The notes beneath the pieces are model-generated. The model saw nothing but the letters and a program-made list of their open reading frames with translations, was not told where the DNA came from and searched no databases. This document shows positions 6,852 through 14,259 of a stretch of 16,074 nucleotides of DNA, one piece after another. The stretch lies in the NCBI GenBank assembly GCA_027031185.1, contig JALVEF010000075.1, forward strand, positions 1 through 16,074, read 5' to 3'. Each line of letters begins with the position of its first letter. Positions within the stretch are counted from its first letter, which is position 1. The DNA comes from Saprospiraceae bacterium. GTDB taxonomy: Bacteria > Bacteroidota > Bacteroidia > Chitinophagales > Saprospiraceae. The translations under genes were made by a program, and so were the position numbers.

Positions 6852-6908
6852 GCAACTGTTTAGGTGCTCCTGTTTTTGCGCTAAAACAGCAGGCACCTAA
6901 ACAGGTAC
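6852..6908 (+). mobile_element. MITE-A copy, 57 bp, with near-perfect target duplication
   Basis: The arms CTGTTTAGGTGC and GCACCTAAACAG pair perfectly, as do CTGTTTT and AAAACAG, around a loop near TGCGC. The ends are GCAACTG and CAGGTAC, each one base off the family consensus. Flanks are CTTTCATT (6844-6851) and CTTATCATT (6909-6917), an 8-bp duplication with one later base change or insertion. It lies 60 bases after the small exported protein gene and 82 bases before topA. Confidence 0.8.
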
Positions 6909-6930
6909 CTTATCATTGGCGAAAAGTTCC

Positions 6931-6938
6931 TACTTTTG
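6931..6938 (+). promoter_or_regulatory. -7 box upstream of topA
   Basis: TACTTTTG is a perfect TAnnTTTG, 52 bases before the topA start codon. No TTTG is visible at the expected -33 distance, which would fall at the right end of the adjacent MITE-A copy. Confidence 0.5.
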
Positions 6939-6990
6939 CGCCTCAAAATCCGCCTGCTGTCAGGCCAAACCTAAAACGCCGCATCCCAAT

Positions 6991-9525
6991 ATGGCAAAAA
7001 ACCTCCTTATCGTCGAGTCACCGGCCAAGGCCAAAACCATTGAGAAAATCCTCGGCAAGGACTTTAAGGTCAAGTCCTCATTCGGCCATATCCGCGACTT
7101 GGATAAGGGCAATGATGCCATTGATATCGAGCACAACTACACCCCCAAGTACGTCATCTCTCCCGAAAAACGCAAAGTCGTCAAAGAGCTCAAGGAAGCT
7201 GTCAAAGCATCTGACGAAATCTGGCTCGCCACCGATAGCGATCGCGAAGGCGAAGCCATATCCTGGCACCTGTGCGAAGTATTGGGACTGGATAAGAACG
7301 AAACCAAGCGCATCGTCTTCCGCGAAATTACCGCCAAAGCCATCCGCGAAGCCATCCAAAATCCCGGCAAACTCAATATTAACCTCGTCAATGCCCAGCA
7401 GGCACGCCGCGTCCTCGACCGCCTCGTAGGATACGACCTGTCCGGCCTGCTGTGGAAAAAAATCAAAGGAAAACTCTCAGCCGGCCGTGTCCAGTCCATA
7501 GCCGTCAAACTCCTCGTGGACCGTGAGCGCGAAATCGAAGCCTTCCAACCATCCCCATTCTTTGTCATCACCGCTTTCTTTGACGAAAAAGACGCGCACC
7601 AAAGAGATGTCACCGTCAAAGCCAAGCGCCCCGAAAACCTGCCCACAAAAGAAAAGGCCGAAAAATTCCTCAACGCCTGTCGCGGCGCCCAATACACCGT
7701 GGACGACATCCAGGTCAAGCCCACCTACCGCAAACCGCCCGCTCCTTTTACCACATCCACTTTACAGCAAGAAGCATCCCGCAAACTCGGATTCAGCGTC
7801 TCGCGCACCATGCGCACGGCACAGCGCCTGTACGAAGCCGGGCACATCACCTACATGCGAACCGACTCCACGCACATTGCCGACACGGCTCTCGCCGCCA
7901 TCGCCGATGTCATCAAAAAAGATTTCGGCGACAAATACCTGAAAATCAGACAATACAAAAGCAAAAAAAACGCACAGGAAGCACACGAAGCCATCCGACC
8001 AACTTACGCCGACCGCACCACGGTCGCCATGGGAAAAGACGAAGACCGCCTCTACGAACTGATCCGCAAACGCACCTTGGCATCACAAATGGCTGACGCC
8101 GTGATCGAAAAGACCATCGCGCGCATCGCCATCTCCACCCAACCCGACGAACACCTCGTCGCCGAAGGTCAGGTCATCAAGTTCGACGGATTCCTACGCG
8201 TCTATTTCGAGTCCAAAGACGACGAAAACGGCAGGGACGACGAAAACGGCAAAGACATCCTGCCGCCCCTCCACGTCGGCCAGGTGCTCAACTTCCGCGA
8301 AATGATCGCCACCGAGCGTTTCACCCGCCCGCCGGCACGCTATACCGAAGCCAGCCTCGTCAAAAAACTCGAAGCCGAAGGCATCGGCAGACCGTCCACC
8401 TACGCCCCCACCATCAGCAAAATCATGGAGCCCAGCCGCGGATACGTCGTCAAAGAAAGCCGACCCGGCAAAGAACGTCAGTACACCGAACTCCGCTTCG
8501 ACGGCCAAAATATATCCAACAAAGTCAAAACCGAAATCACCGGCGCCACCAAAAACCGCCTCTATCCTACCGATATGGGCATCGTCGTCAGCGACTTCCT
8601 CTCCAAACACTTCGACGACATCATGAACTATGGCTTCACCGCCCAGATCGAAAAAAAATTCGACGAAATCAGCGAAGGACGCCTCTCCTGGCAAAAAATG
8701 GTAGATGACTTCTACCGCCCCTTCAAAGCCAAACTCGAAAACACCCTCGAAACCGCCGACCGCGCATCCGGCGAGCGCATCCTCGGCAAAGACCCCAAAA
8801 CCGGACGTACCGTCCTCGTCCGCATGACCCGATTTGGTCGCCCCGCCGTCCAACTCGGCCGGGCCGATGAACTCGCCGAAGGCGAAAAACCCAGATACGC
8901 CAACCTCGCCCCGGGACAAAGCCTCAACACCATCACCTTCGAAGAAGCCATCAAACTCTTTGACCTCCCACGCACGCTGGGCTCCTACCGGGGACAGGAA
9001 GTAGAAGTCAACTCCGGCCGCTTCGGCCCCTACATCAAATACAACGGCAAATTCATCTCCCTGCCAAAAAGCGAAGACCCCTTCACCATCCAATTGGATC
9101 GCGCTATCGAACTCATCCAAGCCAAGGAAAAGGAAGACGCACCCATCGCTACCTACAAAGACCTGCCCATCACCAAGGGCAAGGGCCGATTCGGCCCATT
9201 CGTCAAATGGAACGGCCTCTACGCAAACATCCCCCGCAAATACGATTTTGACAACCTGACACCCGAGCAAGCCATCGAACTGGTCAAGGCCAAGGAAGAA
9301 AAAGAAGCCAACCGATACATCCAACGCTGGGAAGACGAGCAGATCGCCATCGAAAACGGTCGCTGGGGGCCCTTTATCCGCTTCAAGAAAAAGGTCGTCA
9401 AACTCCCCAAAAACGACGACGGTTCCAAAATGACACCCGAACAGGCCAAGGCCCTTTCTCTCGAACAGGTCAAGGCCATCATCGAAGCCCAAATCCCAGG
9501 CAGCTTCAAGTCAAAAAAGAAGTGA
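6991..9525 (+). CDS. topA: DNA topoisomerase I (type IA)
   Basis: The 844-residue protein relaxes negatively supercoiled DNA by single-strand passage. The Toprim domain has E9 (IVESPAKAKT) and the acidic pair D82/D84 in ATDSDREGEAISWH. The active-site tyrosine is Y288 in GHITYMRTDST. The C-terminus has no zinc-finger cysteines; it carries about four repeats around residues 600-800 with the core GRxGPxxxxN (GRFGPYIKYNG, GRFGPFVKWNG, GRWGPFIRF), the usual Bacteroidota-type tail, and ends KSKKK. An in-frame ATG 25 codons upstream (6916) gives a Cys-rich extension unlike TopA, and the -7 box lies downstream of it, so the MAKNLLIVES start is chosen. A 432-codon antisense open frame inside it is a codon-bias shadow. 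Confidence 0.97.
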   Translation: MAKNLLIVESPAKAKTIEKILGKDFKVKSSFGHIRDLDKGNDAIDIEHNYTPKYVISPEKRKVVKELKEAVKASDEIWLATDSDREGEAISWHLCEVLGLDKNETKRIVFREITAKAIREAIQNPGKLNINLVNAQQARRVLDRLVGYDLSGLLWKKIKGKLSAGRVQSIAVKLLVDREREIEAFQPSPFFVITAFFDEKDAHQRDVTVKAKRPENLPTKEKAEKFLNACRGAQYTVDDIQVKPTYRKPPAPFTTSTLQQEASRKLGFSVSRTMRTAQRLYEAGHITYMRTDSTHIADTALAAIADVIKKDFGDKYLKIRQYKSKKNAQEAHEAIRPTYADRTTVAMGKDEDRLYELIRKRTLASQMADAVIEKTIARIAISTQPDEHLVAEGQVIKFDGFLRVYFESKDDENGRDDENGKDILPPLHVGQVLNFREMIATERFTRPPARYTEASLVKKLEAEGIGRPSTYAPTISKIMEPSRGYVVKESRPGKERQYTELRFDGQNISNKVKTEITGATKNRLYPTDMGIVVSDFLSKHFDDIMNYGFTAQIEKKFDEISEGRLSWQKMVDDFYRPFKAKLENTLETADRASGERILGKDPKTGRTVLVRMTRFGRPAVQLGRADELAEGEKPRYANLAPGQSLNTITFEEAIKLFDLPRTLGSYRGQEVEVNSGRFGPYIKYNGKFISLPKSEDPFTIQLDRAIELIQAKEKEDAPIATYKDLPITKGKGRFGPFVKWNGLYANIPRKYDFDNLTPEQAIELVKAKEEKEANRYIQRWEDEQIAIENGRWGPFIRFKKKVVKLPKNDDGSKMTPEQAKALSLEQVKAIIEAQIPGSFKSKKK

Positions 9526-9581
9526 AAGTTTACGGCGCTCTCGCACCGTGTGGTGACAAACGCTACCCGGCATATACTTGA

Positions 9582-9615
9582 CACGAACAGGTTGGGGACA
9601 GTACTGGGAATATCG
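9582..9615 (+). repeat. Dispersed repeat, copy 2 (CACGAACAGGTT...GGGAATATCGA)
   Basis: This is the counterpart of 194-223, with GGGGACAGTAC in the middle where copy 1 has GGGACT. Both copies are in spacers. Confidence 0.55.
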
Positions 9616-9723
9616 AACATTCATAGTGCGTTTGGACAAGTTGTTTGGCAGCAAGCCTGTTTTGTTATAAACAAAGCGGATGCTTAGTGCCACGCACCGA
9701 AAACCAACAAGCACGAGACATTA

Positions 9724-9751
9724 TTTTTAATTTTTAATTTTTAATTTTTAA
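9724..9751. repeat. Tandem heptamer TTTTTAA x4
   Basis: Four exact TTTTTAA units run head to tail, followed by TT. The array ends 7 bases before the last codon of iscS. AT-only microsatellites of this kind are common between convergent genes in Bacteroidota. Its T-runs might help release transcripts. Confidence 0.8.
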
Positions 9752-9758
9752 TTGAACA

Positions 9759-10991
9759 TCAGTGTTCTGTCCACTTAACCGAATCCAAGTCAATCCCCTC
9801 CTTGTACATTTCCCATATCGGACTCAAATCCCGCATGTGTTGGGTACCGCGGCGCACCTCCCGAATGGCCAGATCAATATCTTCTTCCGTATTGAAGCGG
9901 CCCAGGCTAAAACGGATGGACGAATGCGCCAAATCCGAACCCAAACCATAAGCGAGCAAAACATACGACGGCTCCAGCGACGCCGACGTACATGCCGACC
10001 CCGAAGACACGGACAAGTGCTTGTTGAACGTCATCATCAAGCCCTCCCCCTCCACGTGCTTAAATGAAATGTTAGTGATATGCGGCAAACGATGTGTCCG
10101 GCTCCCGTTGACATAAGTCTCCTCTATCTTCAACAACTCCGTCTCCAACTTGTCCCGCAGCCGGCGCAGACGTGCAGACTCTTCCGCCATCTCGGCTTTG
10201 GCAAGTGCTGCCGCCTTGCCAAAGCCGACTATACCCGGCACGTTGAGCGTACCGGAGCGCATCCCCCGCTCGTGGCCCCCTCCATGAATCTGCGCCGTCA
10301 CCTTGACGCGCGGGTGGCGCCGCCGCACGTACAGGGCGCCCACACCTTTGGGGCCGTACATTTTGTGGGCGCTCATAGCCAGGAGATGGACACCCGCCTT
10401 TTGCACATCAATCGGCACCTTACCGGCAGCCTGGGTAGCATCCGAAAATAACAACACGCCGGATTCTTGGCAGATTCTTCCGATGGCCTCAATATCTTGT
10501 ATGACCCCCGTCTCATTGTTACCCCACATGACCGCCACCAAAATGGTATCCGGACGGATGGCCGCCTTCAACTCGTCCAAGTCAATCAAACCCTCCTTAT
10601 CCACCGGCAGATACGTCACCTCCGCCCCGTGCTTTTCGAGATACTTACACGTGTCCAGCACGGCTTTGTGCTCCGTCTTGACAGTAATGATGTGCTTACC
10701 TTTGCGCGCGTACATCTCAAACACACCCTTGATGGCCAGATTGACCGACTCGGTCGCACCGGAAGTAAAGATGATCTCTTTCGGGTTGGCGCCTATCAAA
10801 TCGGCCACCTGCTGCCGCCCCTTGTCCACGGCTTCTTCCGCCACCCAACCGTAAGGATGATTGCGGCTCGCCGCATTGCCAAAATGCTCAGTAAAATAAG
10901 GCAACATGGCCTCCAACACGCGCGGATCCACCGGCGTCGTCGCACTATTGTCCAGATAGACCAGCCGTGTATTGTTCTTGTCCATATCCAT
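9759..10991 (-). CDS. iscS: Cysteine desulfurase IscS
   Basis: The 410-residue PLP enzyme converts cysteine to alanine and passes sulfane sulfur to iron-sulfur cluster scaffolds and tRNA-thiolation proteins. It shows the N-terminal YLDNSATTPVDPRV, the PLP lysine K210 in MSAHKMYGPKGVG, the TEHKA block at about 106-110, and the persulfide cysteine C334 in SSGSACTSASLEPS. The C-terminal LSPIWEMYKEGIDLDSVKW is the diagnostic tail of true IscS over NifS or SufS. A longer start at 11084 would add 31 residues and overlap the divergent mutase promoter, so MDMDKNN at 10991 is chosen. No iscU, iscA or iscR lies beside it, so it stands alone here. It is divergent from the mutase gene with a 101-base spacer. 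Confidence 0.95.
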   Translation of the reverse strand: MDMDKNNTRLVYLDNSATTPVDPRVLEAMLPYFTEHFGNAASRNHPYGWVAEEAVDKGRQQVADLIGANPKEIIFTSGATESVNLAIKGVFEMYARKGKHIITVKTEHKAVLDTCKYLEKHGAEVTYLPVDKEGLIDLDELKAAIRPDTILVAVMWGNNETGVIQDIEAIGRICQESGVLLFSDATQAAGKVPIDVQKAGVHLLAMSAHKMYGPKGVGALYVRRRHPRVKVTAQIHGGGHERGMRSGTLNVPGIVGFGKAAALAKAEMAEESARLRRLRDKLETELLKIEETYVNGSRTHRLPHITNISFKHVEGEGLMMTFNKHLSVSSGSACTSASLEPSYVLLAYGLGSDLAHSSIRFSLGRFNTEEDIDLAIREVRRGTQHMRDLSPIWEMYKEGIDLDSVKWTEH

Positions 10992-11068
10992 CGTTTCCCC
11001 AGAAAACAACACGACACGATAAAAGTTTGGAAACAGTCTAAATAAGCACCTGCTCAACCGGAAACTCC

Positions 11069-11076
11069 TATCTTTG
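11069..11076 (+). promoter_or_regulatory. -7 box upstream of the mutase subunit gene
   Basis: TATCTTTG is a perfect TAnnTTTG 16 bases before the start codon, implying a very short leader. The 11 bases TATCTTTGGAC are identical to those ahead of the lipoprotein gene at 5484. No clear promoter was found for the divergent iscS. Confidence 0.5.
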
Positions 11077-11092
11077 GACATCAATTACCGCC

Positions 11093-12151
11093 ATGCCGGA
11101 CAAAGACTTTTACAAGGAATTTAACAAACCGACCAAGGAAGAATGGCGCCGCGTGCTCGGCGATGCCGCTGACACCGAATTTGTCTTTTCGGACAAGCTA
11201 CACACACCTGTCTTTATCCACGAATCCGATGCCAAACGACTGCACCCCCTGTCTCACCGCGAACAAAACGACTGGCAAATCATCTCTTCCATCCGGGCAA
11301 AAGATGGCCCCAGCGCCAACCGCCTGGCATTGCAAGCCCTCAAAGGTGGCGCCGATGGCATCCTACTAAACATTTCACTTACTCCTTTACCTAGCTTGCG
11401 AGCCCTGTTTACCGGCATCCGCCTTGATATGATTGAAGTCTTCTTTACCACTCGCAAGCAAGATCAAAAAAATTTCTTCCGCGTGGCAGAAGCCTTCGCA
11501 AACTATGTACAAGACCACACCATCATCACCGCCGGCGGCGGCTTTGCATTGGACCCTTTCAAAGCTATGCGCCTGAAGCGGGAGATCGAAACCTATCAAA
11601 ATTTTCTGGCCGGCGCGCTACCCGGATTCGTCCCTTTCCGCCTATACATGAAGCGCGACATCCCCCCTGCCGAAGCGCTGGGATTGCTCACTCGTCAACT
11701 GGATAAACTTCTCGAAAAATTTGCCCCCACATCCATCCGCGAGTTGACAGACGTCCTATTGCCCGCTGACACCAACATCCATCGCACCATCGGCCTGGTG
11801 CGCGCTTTCCGCTTACTCTGGGGCCGCTTGGCAGACAAGCGAAACCATCCCGTCCAACCCAAATTAATCGTGGAACCCGACACATCAAAGTGGAAGGATG
11901 ACATCAACACCAACCGCATCTTGACCACTGTACAGTATATGGGTGCCGCCATCGGCGGCGCCGACCAAATCATCGTACCCGACACCGGAGACGACCGCTT
12001 TGCCGCGCGCATCTTCCGCAATATCCAGCACATCATGAAAATGGAAGCCTTTATGGACCGCGTCAACGACCCGGCCGCCGGCAGTAAGTTTTATGATGAA
12101 CTGGCCGCCCGCATCGCCGATGCAGCTTGGGCGCATTACAAAGCCCCGTAG
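11093..12151 (+). CDS. Methylmalonyl-CoA mutase small-subunit-like protein (short MutA)
   Basis: The 352-residue protein resembles the MutA chain of MutAB-type mutases. The N-terminus (EFNKPTKEEWRRVLGDA) matches the usual FPxxTxEEW opening, the middle reads as a TIM-barrel (SIRAKDGPSANRLALQALKGGADGI, TAGGGFALDPFKA), and the C-terminus has the family motif NDPAAGS (325-331) followed by YDELAARIADAAW. No B12-binding domain (DxHxxG) is present, as expected for the structural subunit. MutA chains are commonly about 450 residues or more, so this copy is short. Catalysis would need a MutB partner, which is not in the window. The stop codon lies inside a small hairpin (12143-12155), so the tail may have been trimmed by a repeat. 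It could also be a stand-alone acyl-CoA mutase relative. Confidence 0.78.
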   Translation: MPDKDFYKEFNKPTKEEWRRVLGDAADTEFVFSDKLHTPVFIHESDAKRLHPLSHREQNDWQIISSIRAKDGPSANRLALQALKGGADGILLNISLTPLPSLRALFTGIRLDMIEVFFTTRKQDQKNFFRVAEAFANYVQDHTIITAGGGFALDPFKAMRLKREIETYQNFLAGALPGFVPFRLYMKRDIPPAEALGLLTRQLDKLLEKFAPTSIRELTDVLLPADTNIHRTIGLVRAFRLLWGRLADKRNHPVQPKLIVEPDTSKWKDDINTNRILTTVQYMGAAIGGADQIIVPDTGDDRFAARIFRNIQHIMKMEAFMDRVNDPAAGSKFYDELAARIADAAWAHYKAP

Positions 12152-12155
12152 GGGC
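12143..12155 (+). repeat. Small hairpin spanning the mutase stop codon
   Basis: GCCCC-GTA-GGGGC forms a 5-bp stem. The TAG stop of the mutase gene is made of the loop and the first base of the right arm. The GCCCCGTAGGGGCGA string resembles a palindrome seen scattered in other bacterial genomes (recollection only). Confidence 0.45.
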
Positions 12156-12166
12156 GACACGTCAGT

Positions 12167-12202
12167 ATTCAACGCGAAGCATTCAACACGCCAGTATTCA
12201 AC
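12167..12202 (+). repeat. ATTCAAC-type repeat, copy 2
   Basis: This is the counterpart of 5421-5456 (29 of 36 bases). ATTCAAC occurs three times here and once more at 12248, on the far side of the large hairpin, so the hairpin is framed by the same heptamer. Confidence 0.55.
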
Positions 12203-12247
12203 GCTCTACACCTACTTGCTCCGCCAGGAGCAAGTAGGTGTAGAGCG
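12202..12247. repeat. Perfect 21-bp inverted repeat with GCCA loop
   Basis: The left arm 12202-12222 (CGCTCTACACC...GCTCC) and right arm 12227-12247 are perfect reverse complements around GCCA. It lies 51 bases after the mutase stop. No T-run follows directly (the nearest is TTTTTT about 18 bases on), so it is not a standard terminator, though so strong a stem would still fold in RNA and could block or protect the mutase transcript end. Perfect arms suggest a recent origin or active conservation. Confidence 0.85.
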
Positions 12248-12372
12248 ATTCAACACAAAATTAGGATTTTTTCCATTTCATCCGTATTACCGGCAAGCGA
12301 AAAGGACATATAAGCGGTCTTATCCTTAGCACACATCTTGTCGGCAGCAATACACGGGTATGCTTTTTGCCC

Positions 12373-12430
12373 ATAACTATCTAGGTGCTCCTGTTTTTAG
12401 ATCAAAAACGGCGGGTACCTAAACAGTTAC
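12373..12430 (+). mobile_element. MITE-A copy, 58 bp, with perfect 8-bp target duplication
   Basis: The right end CCTAAACAGTTAC is intact, while the left end has drifted to ATAACTATCTAGG. The inner left arm GGTGCTCCTGTTTTT is identical to the other two intact copies. TTTTGCCC occurs at 12365-12372 and again at 12431-12438, a perfect 8-bp duplication. No gene lies inside. Confidence 0.85.
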
Positions 12431-12435
12431 TTTTG
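12428..12435 (+). promoter_or_regulatory. -7 box formed at a MITE-A junction, upstream of DUF1800 gene 1
   Basis: TACTTTTG fits TAnnTTTG perfectly. Its TAC is the last three bases of the MITE and its TTTTG the start of the right target duplication. It lies 56 bases before the start codon. The expected -33 region falls inside the element and shows no TTTG, so activity is uncertain. Confidence 0.4.
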
Positions 12436-12491
12436 CCCGCATAGCAATTAAACCTCCCGCTACAAACACCATCACACCTAAAAAAACGAGA

Positions 12492-14156
12492 ATGAAAAGA
12501 AGGCAATTTCTATCCGTACTCACCCGCAAGGAGGCCTCCCGGCGATATTATCCCGAAAACCCGCCCAGCGACAAAGGCCTGGACCCATACACCGGCCCCT
12601 GGACCTTTGAAGAAGCATCCCACCTGCTCCGCCGCACCATTTTTGGTCCTACACTCACCCAAATGGAGCAAGTAGCCGCTATGGACCTGGATAGTGCCAT
12701 CAATCTGTTATTGCAAGATATCCCCCTGCCCGACCCGCCTGTCAATGCCAATTATCCCGATGACCAATACGTACCCATCGGCCAACCATGGGTCGGACAG
12801 CCACTCAATGACGCCAATACAACGGAGCACCGATCCAATCGGATACGCTCCCTCCGCGCCTGGAACCGCGCGCAACTCGCCACTGATGATATCAACATCC
12901 GCGAGAAAATGACGCTCTTCTGGCACAACCACTATGCCACCGAATTCAACAGCTCACCCGAAGCCTCCTATCGTCATCTGACGCTCCTGCGCGAAAATGC
13001 GCTCGGAAACTTCAGAGAGCTGACCAAAAAAATCACCGTGGATGCACGTATGCTCAAATACCTCAACGGCAACAAAAACACCAAGGCACAACCTAACGAA
13101 AACTACGCGCGCGAACTGCTGGAACTCTTTACCGTCGGCAAAGGCCCCCAGACAGGGCCCGGTGACTATACAAACTACACCGAGCAAGACGTCGTCGAAG
13201 GAGCCAAAATCCTGACAGGGTGGAAGATTAGAGGACTCAACTCCACTGACCCCAACCAGGGACTCGAAGTATTTTTCAAACCACAGGCCCATACCCCGGG
13301 CCCAAAAACGCTGTCCCACCGATTCAACAACGCCGTCATCCAGGAAAATGGTGCCGATGAATACAAAGACTACATTGACGTCATCTTCCAAAACCCGGCT
13401 GCTGCCTCATTCATCGTCACCAAGCTCTACCGCTTCTTCGTCTATTACGACATCACCGACACCGTCCGTCAAAACGTCATCGAACCCCTGGCTCAGCTCC
13501 TCATTGACTCCGACTATGAAATGAAACCCGTCGTAGAGACCTTACTCAAAAGCGAACATTTCTTTGACATTCCATCCCGCGGGTGCCTGCTGAAAACACC
13601 CATTGACTATATTGAGTCGCTCATCCAGCAGCCCGTCTATCAGATGCCCACGGAGCTCAAGGACGTCTATAGAGTAAACCTTAAAATTGCACTCGCATCC
13701 AACTCCCTCGGCATGCTCTACCTCAATCCGCCGTCCGTATCCGGCTGGAAAGCCTACTACCAAAGTCCTACTTTCCACCGGAACTGGGTCAACTCCACAT
13801 TCCTCCAACGACGCAACAACCGGAAAAACAACGCTACCGGCAACGGTATCGGAATCGCTAACCACAGCTATGCCATTGATCTGATTGCCACCGTCCAGCT
13901 GACATCCGCCCCACATGACCCCAATACCGTCGTCGCCGACTTGGTGAGACTTTTCTTGCCCGTACCTGTTCCCGACAGCCTCAAAGATTACCTCAAATCC
14001 GTACTCATCCCCGGATTGCCGGATTTTGAGTGGACCGTCGAGTATAACAACTACATCAACAACCCCGATGATGACAATATCCGCCTGAGTTTGGAAAAGA
14101 AAATCCGAAAACTCCTGCGTGCTATTTTTGAACTACCGGAATTTCACCTCAGTTGA
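12492..14156 (+). CDS. DUF1800 family protein, paralogue 1
   Basis: The 554-residue protein has the hallmarks of DUF1800: HLLRRTIFGPT (44-54), MTLFWHNHYAT with F143-H147, NENYARELLELFTVG (202-216), the EQDVVEGAKILTGW block, the YRFFVYYDI region, LLKSEHFFD, and PPSVSGWKAYYQ. The family's biochemical role is not established; members often sit beside DUF1501 genes. The N-terminus MKRRQFLSVL resembles a twin-arginine start but lacks a hydrophobic core, so export is doubtful. It is followed 103 bases on by a close paralogue, and the two share long identical blocks such as GPGDYTNYTEQDVV and LIPGLPDFEWTVEYNNY. A MITE-A copy and its junction -7 box lie upstream. Confidence 0.9.
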   Translation: MKRRQFLSVLTRKEASRRYYPENPPSDKGLDPYTGPWTFEEASHLLRRTIFGPTLTQMEQVAAMDLDSAINLLLQDIPLPDPPVNANYPDDQYVPIGQPWVGQPLNDANTTEHRSNRIRSLRAWNRAQLATDDINIREKMTLFWHNHYATEFNSSPEASYRHLTLLRENALGNFRELTKKITVDARMLKYLNGNKNTKAQPNENYARELLELFTVGKGPQTGPGDYTNYTEQDVVEGAKILTGWKIRGLNSTDPNQGLEVFFKPQAHTPGPKTLSHRFNNAVIQENGADEYKDYIDVIFQNPAAASFIVTKLYRFFVYYDITDTVRQNVIEPLAQLLIDSDYEMKPVVETLLKSEHFFDIPSRGCLLKTPIDYIESLIQQPVYQMPTELKDVYRVNLKIALASNSLGMLYLNPPSVSGWKAYYQSPTFHRNWVNSTFLQRRNNRKNNATGNGIGIANHSYAIDLIATVQLTSAPHDPNTVVADLVRLFLPVPVPDSLKDYLKSVLIPGLPDFEWTVEYNNYINNPDDDNIRLSLEKKIRKLLRAIFELPEFHLS

Positions 14157-14259
14157 ACCGTAACTATTTCTTTTCTCATCCGTCTGCACTTATAAAGTAA
14201 GGCAGGAAGCGTTTGCTGCTTATAATGCGTCTTCCTAACATGATCCATAAACCAGAGCC

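Larger units (their letters stand above)
9526..9758. other. Convergent spacer between topA and iscS
   Basis: There is no gene. It holds a CACGAACAGG repeat (9582-9615), a small palindrome TTTGTT-ATA-AACAAA (9661-9675) and four TTTTTAA units (9724-9751). None is a textbook intrinsic terminator, although the spacer must end both converging transcripts. Confidence 0.55.
12152..12491. other. Repeat-rich spacer between mutase and DUF1800 genes
   Basis: There is no gene in these 340 bases. In order they hold the ATTCAAC repeat, the 21-bp hairpin, about 115 bases with no recognised feature (12255-12364), a MITE-A copy with its duplications and a -7 box at its right junction. Confidence 0.65.

Noticed and set aside
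8194..9492. A 432-codon open frame antisense to topA
   Set aside because: It is a codon-bias shadow: the C-ending codons of topA remove stops from the opposite frame. Its translation is rich in F, G, V, D and E without any domain, and topA is unmistakable on the other strand.
9724..9751. The TTTTTAA array as a CRISPR or phase-variation tract
   Set aside because: The units abut without spacers and lie after the stop codons of both convergent genes, so they are neither a CRISPR array nor a frame-switching tract.
12492..12530. Twin-arginine signal peptide on DUF1800 paralogue 1
   Set aside because: RRQFL fits the motif, but it is followed by RKEASRRYY with no hydrophobic core or cleavage site.
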